64,000 nt of DNA from Paramacrobiotus metropolitanus (taxonomy: Eukaryota > Tardigrada > Eutardigrada > Parachela > Macrobiotidae), in assembly GCF_019649055.1 (NCBI RefSeq), contig NW_026570460.1, positions 1 through 64,000 of the forward strand, written 5' to 3'. Shown piece by piece: positions 58,570 to 64,000 of the stretch (position 1 is the first letter of the stretch; each line of letters opens with the position of its first letter). The position numbers and the translations under genes are program-made. A model generated the notes under the pieces. That model made no database searches, was not told where the DNA came from, and was given only the letters and a program-made list of their open reading frames with translations.

Positions 58570-58578
58570 ATTTTTATA
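58570..58578 (-). promoter_or_regulatory. TATA box (TATAAAAAT), second-unit copy of C
   Basis: Same context as 38263-38271. Confidence 0.5.
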
Positions 58579-58657
58579 CGGCGTCAACCGCCTCCGGAAA
58601 CGGAGAAGCGTATACTCCGCTCGTCATTCTTGCTAATGCCGTTGTTCGATGAATATA

Positions 58658-60510
58658 GGGGGAAATCAGTTGCATAAGATACACCTTCCTTGTATTGCTC
58701 CAGTCATCCGTATGGACTGCCACGTTATGGCTGAAGAGGGGTTTTGAAAGCGCTGTATTTGTACCTGCACATTGATGTAGGTACATACAGTACCGTGTAG
58801 GGCGTAGTGATAATCAACAAAGTGCTGCAGTCACTGCAGTCTTCAATGACAGCAGAATTTGCATTTTGTTGCGCATCGCGCAGGCAGAATCCTTCAAAAC
58901 GGCACATTTACCACTAAAAGTGATTCCCGTAACTTATTCTTCATTTTGCAACCAAAGTTCCGCATAGGAAGCCAATTTTTTGCATGAAAATCGAAAGAGT
59001 GGAAGATTTCGAAAACTTTCAAAATGTGAGCCAAATCACGGTGCCACACCGGGCGGTGCCACCTGCGTCACGTGTACGTACGCACTGGAAGTCCCTTAAT
59101 TGGCCCGCGCTAAACCTTGGATTCGGATTCGGAGTTGGATTACTTAAACTTGGATTCGGATTACTCAAACTTGGACTTGGATCCCTTTACTTGGATTACA
59201 TAAGTTCGATTACTTAACTTGGATTGCTTACCTTGGATGACTTGGATTTCCTGACTTTTCTTATTGGACTACTTATTTTGGGGCTTGGATTACGTTTCAT
59301 TGTACTGTTTTCTCGAGCTTATTTTTCTGTGATTCTCAGGTTATTCTTAAGGTTTCACAAGTTTCTCAGGTTACTTAGGTTTCTTACGTTTCTTAAATTT
59401 CTTAAGTTTATAAAGTTTTTTAGGTTTCTTTGGTTTCTTAGTTGTCTCAAGTTTGTTACGATTCTTGGATTAAAGAAAAGCGAACAACATTCGGGCCGAA
59501 AAAAAGTGATGATAACTACAAAACTAATGATAAATCAGTGTATGAAAGCAATGTATGCTATCTCCTCTGGATGAACGTTTCCCCTAAAAAGGCCATCACA
59601 AAAAAACGCGCCGAATGATGTCATACTGTTTTGCTTTTAGTTTTGAAGTTGTGATCACTCTTGCGGCTCGAAAGTTCTTCGGTTTTTATAACTTAAGAAA
59701 CCTAAGAAACCTAAGCAACCTAAGAAAACCTAAAAACCTAAGAAACCTAAGAAACCTAGGAATAAGTCGGGAATAACTGAAGACTAAGCCCGAGAAAACA
59801 GTATAACAAAACGTAATCCAAGCCCCAGAATAAGTAGCTCAATTTAGGGAATCCAAGTTATCCAAGTTAAGTAATCCAACTTATGTAATCCAACTTATGT
59901 AATCCAAGTTATGTAATCCAAGTTAAGGGATCGAAGTCCGAGTTTGAGTAATCAGAATCCAAGTTTGAGTGATCCGAATCCAAACTTGAGTAATCCAACT
60001 CCGAATCCGAATCCAAAGTTCAGCGCGGGCCCCCTTAATTTGGTTTTTTATAACGTTTAGCTTTCAGGTCTTCATGAAATGTTAAGGCAATTAAAAAGGA
60101 AAAGTGTTTTTCCAAGAATACAGGGCAGCTTGAAGGAAATTACTCATACCGTATGAGTCATACGCATTTCGAGATACGCTAGCTAAGCGACCCTATGCGC
60201 CTCTGAGACAGTCAAAACTGAAATCATTGTGCAAAATATTGTTATACCAGTTGGTAAGAACAAAGTACAATTTGGATTTTGATTGATATCTGATCGCAAA
60301 AGTTTCTTTCGCTATTAAATTTTGATAAATGTACAGTCTGCATTATTAAGATTAATCAATTGATCGGATTTGCACGGTACATGTACCTGCATCGAGGTGC
60401 AGGTATAAATGTGGCGCTTTTAAAAACCCATGTTCAGCCATGGCGGGAAAATCCATACGGATGACTGGAGCAGTACAGGGAAGGTGCATCTTATGCAACT
60501 GATTTCCCTC
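58658..60510. mobile_element. 1.85-kb TIR element with hairpin array, second-unit copy
   Basis: It has the same ends and TATA flanks as 38351-40203. The inner hairpin array spans about 59096-60039. Confidence 0.75.
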
Positions 60511-61368
60511 TATATAACACCGATTAAAACGCGCAAAATAATCATTACTTCATTAGAATTCTTATAAGTGCGTCAGCTGTTTTTATGTATTCACCCGCCA
60601 AAGTTAATTCAGTTAAGCGGAACGTATAGGTGTGCACTGTACAGTACACATAATTTTCAGCCTATTCGTGCCGCAACTCGTGTCTGAACGAGCACAGTAT
60701 TGCTCGTAATACTCGTAATTCGGTTAGTTAATAACCTGTTCCACAGGTATCCAGTAGCGTCAAGTTATGTGAATGCGACTGCAACACGCACTGTTTTCTC
60801 CGCATAATCGAGCGGTAAGAGTTGCCGGCAAGTATAAAGCACATGCATACCATACAATTACTATGACGTATATACATTACTATGCTACGTACTAGTCATT
60901 CCTTATCGCAGACACTCATTAATCTTCCGTACCTCGATTATCCTTATTGGAAGCCCCTTCGTTGAAGGATTCATAACGGAAATTGGGGAAGTGTGCCGGT
61001 ACATGGTCTGAAATTCATGGACATACTGTATATCCACGAAAACTTTGGATTTTGCGCACTCCTAAACACTTTTTTTGCGACTGCTTTATGGCATTCTGTA
61101 GACAAAATTAAGTTTTCGCACCCTCTGCCACTTTCCAGCACTTTCCATTTTTTTGAATGTACTCGATTTTGTACAAATAATTCTGGTACATCGTCCTTGC
61201 TTCGCATGTGACCTTGACATAGAAAAATACACAGAAACTTCAACATTACGCTTTCGCACTTTTTTAAAACTACTTTTTTAATTTTTTTAGAAACATTTCC
61301 CTCGTGAAATCGCTGAAAATCGATTTCTCGCTGAGAAAAGTCCGAGTACCAAACGTCTTACTATGCAG
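60511..61368. repeat. Remainder of cassette copy C, second-unit copy
   Basis: Near-identical to 40204-41058; only run lengths differ (for example poly(T) near 61262 and 61284). Confidence 0.55.
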
Positions 61369-62747
61369 TGCCTCAATATCAGCTTCTCAGTATCATGCGC
61401 CGGCGTAGCGATAGAGCTGCTAATGGATTTCTTTCCAGGTAGGTATAGCCTTTACGCTAGCCTATTGCAGATTGCATACGGTAGAGGCTCCGTACATAGA
61501 AGAGTACGGCATCACACAAGCAGTACGTTGGCAAGATGAAGACTGCTTCAGGTCTTTGTGCGGTTACACTTGGGTCACGTACAGCAACCAAAAAATTAAT
61601 CGAGTCGAGTGCCCGCGAGGACATGACCACCCTGCTCGGCGGTCTGAGTGCTCAAAAAAAGGTCCACGGGCAGCATAAGCTGACCTGCCATTCACTCATG
61701 TGTCTGAGCCGTTGCAAGCATCCGCGTAAGGCAGATAGTTTTTACGCGTCACCGCACGACGGAGGTTACGCTAACGTCGCGAACGGACGTAAAACCACCC
61801 GGAACCGAAGGTTCCACATGGAACCGGAGCCGAAACTAACACAAACCGTGCAATCTGAAATAGGCTGCTATCAGCTACAAGCCTACAGTACCAGGTTGCA
61901 TGCTTGTATTGTTAACTCGAGGTTACATGATAGACAAATTTCTATCCCTGTTCAGTTGTTCGTAGTGGATTCTTGATTTGTTGGCATTCTTTAAGTTACA
62001 GATTAGCAAACGGCTTAAAAGTAAAGCTATACGAAGTATGTATCTCAGATATCTGTACTGTTTCAATTATAAAAGAATTCTGCATCAAACTTCCATGATG
62101 AAAGCACAATAATCTGAGCTGCGTCCCCTGTGATGGGGAAATTTAAGCGCGGTGTCTGGAACCTAATCAGACATTGTTGTATTATTTATTTTAGATGGGG
62201 ATTTACAGAGTATCTCATCTAATTGACGTCTGGGAAACCGCTCCGAAAAAGAGTCTTTACTAGCCGCGGTAAGTTTTGCACAACAGATTGCCAACTGTTT
62301 ATCGTACCTTCATGATAACACCGTTATACATGGCGATCTGAAATCGGCAAATGCGTTCGTACGACCGCATCCGCGCCGACCTAAAGCATATACTATGCTC
62401 ATTGGAGATCTGGATGATCGATGTTGTAATGACGAGTAGTCTAACACGCACGAAAGATGTCACAAAAATACATGGAACTGTTCGCTACATGTCACCGGAA
62501 CTGATCAAAACCTTCGTGTCCGTAGTGTAAACGAACAGGCCGCAAAACCGATGTTGGGAGTTTGAGTTGTATAATCATCGATCTTGCAGACAGTTTATCA
62601 GGAAATAAGGACCGATGGCTGCATCAACGAGAAACAGCAGACCGGTGCAGAATCACGAATTCTCCGGATTACGTAATTTTAAATAAACTAGCGGATGACT
62701 TTGACATTACCTCTACGAGAAGCTTAGATGGATCGGTTTTCTCTTAG
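61369..62747 (+). pseudogene. Protein kinase pseudogene, second-unit copy
   Basis: Same blocks as 41059-42437. It loses one T at about 62240 (upstream of SEKESLLAAV) and gains an A near 62466. The HGDLKSAN loop, altered DFG and stop are unchanged. Confidence 0.6.
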
Positions 62748-62849
62748 ATCTCATAAAGAACAACTTCTTTAGTATCGAAATTCTTGAAATGTTTTCCTCG
62801 GTTGTTTGAGATATCGGTCGATGGTTTCCGTTGGGAAATGCGATGGTGC

Positions 62850-64000
62850 AAATGCTAATGTCATCAGGCCGATGGCCAGTCCCAAATTTGGCTGTTTGAG
62901 TACAGAAAAGTGTCTGGCTGCGCCTTTTATGATTACATAAGTGTTTCAGACCTGGCCACCATGGTGCTGCGGAAAGATATTCCCGAAGACATTCTCTGGG
63001 TCCGTTCCTGTTCTGCCTCGCCGCCAACAAGCTGTCGACTAGTCTCCAGTCCGATCTCAACGCCTGGTATCTGGACGAAGGGACGGCTGGAGGAGACACA
63101 GAAGTGGTTCTGGAGGATTTTATTAGAGTTTGTACGGATGCGCCGAAAATTGGTTTAGACATTAACTTTGCAAAGTGCGAGTTGTTTGTTTATAGCGGGA
63201 CTGAAGCGGAGCAACAAGACATCTATGACCGATTTGCCGCAGTCGTGCCTGGAATTCAAAGGCTGACTCCAGATACCCTGGAACTGCTTGGTGTTCCTCT
63301 AACGGACTGGTCAATCGGCCGCTGCTTGGACGGCAAAATTGGCCAAATCAAAAAATCGACGGACTTACTGGGCGTACTGCCGGTGCAGCAGGCGCTATTC
63401 CTCCTTAGAAACTGTCTATCGCTCCCAAAGCTTATGTATACGCTAAGAGCGGCCCTTGTAACAAATATCCGGAGAAGCTAGAGGGTTTCGACCACGTGAT
63501 TAGGTCAAAAGCGGAAGAGATTATGAATGTTAAGATGGATGGCTGCCTATACGGGCAAGCTACTCTGCCGGTCCAATACGGGGGATTGGGACTACCTAAA
63601 GCCAAAGAAATCGCAACGCCGGCCTATCTCTCCTCGCTATATTCGACCGACAAATTAGTACGCACTATTGTGCCTGAAGATTGCCCCGAGGATCGGTCTG
63701 ACGTTGAGTTCTACTGGCAGGAACGTACAGAAAAGGGTGCACCTGCGTTAGAAGACCGAAGCAGCCAACGCTTGTGGTCGGATATGCTGACTGCCGGGAA
63801 ACTGGAGGACTTAATGGATGGTGCCGAGTGCCGACGTTATTGCATCTGCTCGTCTGTTGGCTGTTTCTACTAAGAATGCCAGTGCCTGGTTGTTTGCGCT
63901 ACCGGTTGCTAGCCTTGGCACATTACTGGACGATGCCGGTCTGCGGGTCGCTGTTGCTTTGCGGATGTGGGCACCATTACGCAAGGAGCATAAGTGCCGT
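62850..64000 (+). pseudogene. Reverse transcriptase element, second-unit copy, cut by window end
   Basis: It is more open than the first copy. ILWVRSC, then QKWFWRI with FIRVCTDAPKIGLDINFAKC continue without the break at 42805, and LPVQYGGLGLPKAKEIATP is intact (first copy broken at 43270). YLDE in place of YLDD is shared. The endonuclease-like end lies beyond the window. Confidence 0.6.

Larger units (their letters stand above)
44347..64000. repeat. 20.3-kb tandem duplication, second unit (cut by window end)
   Basis: It restarts at GATGACATTTTCGAAGCTG, matching 24032 onward, and runs to the window end about 0.35 kb short of the full unit. From about 45.54 kb it is almost identical to the first unit. 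Confidence 0.9.

Overview
The window looks like a repeat-rich, gene-poor stretch of an invertebrate nuclear genome. It has spliceosomal introns with GT..AG borders, Ig-like domains, a multi-pass protein resembling the XK-related family, a eukaryotic protein-kinase relic, a PIF/Harbinger DNA transposon, a non-LTR-type reverse-transcriptase relic, and many palindromic MITE-like elements flanked by TA. No operons, bacterial ribosome sites, tRNA, rRNA or CRISPR arrays were seen. The phylum cannot be settled from sequence alone; a small ecdysozoan such as a tardigrade is only a guess.

Layout. (1) 1-15.6 kb: unique accessory DNA with one convincing gene part, a two-Ig-domain minus-strand gene at 1945-2998, a few weak exon candidates around 13.3-14.3 kb, and a dense set of inverted-repeat elements. 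(2) 15.6-41.06 kb: an old, diverged tandem array of a cassette of about 10 kb. Copy A is 15.6-25.6 kb, copy B 25.6-34.8 kb and a partial copy C runs from 37.7 to 41.06 kb. The full cassette carries a 148-aa membrane-anchored protein on the minus strand behind a conserved TATA box, a Tc1/mariner-like transposase relic, and a multi-exon XK-related-like gene on the plus strand. Copy A has the most complete XK-like gene. Copy B lacks its first coding exon. Copy C kept only the 148-aa gene region. (3) A 2.9-kb Harbinger element (34783-37691) lies between B and C, and a 1.85-kb terminal-inverted-repeat element (38351-40203) lies in C. (4) 41.06-44.3 kb: a kinase pseudogene and a decayed reverse-transcriptase element.

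All of 24034-44346 is then repeated head to tail as 44347-64000, where the window cuts it off. Over about 18.5 kb the two 20.3-kb copies differ almost only by one-base changes in homopolymer length. Those small indels break or mend reading frames in one copy relative to the other. The first 1.2 kb of the second copy is instead full of small indels and scrambled patches. This pattern suggests an assembly or consensus artefact, or a very young duplication with a badly resolved junction.

The most unusual structure is a set of four loci built as large hairpins. Each arm is an array of a short motif peculiar to that locus, and a CTTAGG/CCTAAG-rich core lies between or beside the arms. The most gene-like unknown is the 148-aa glycine-zipper membrane protein, kept with its promoter in every cassette copy.
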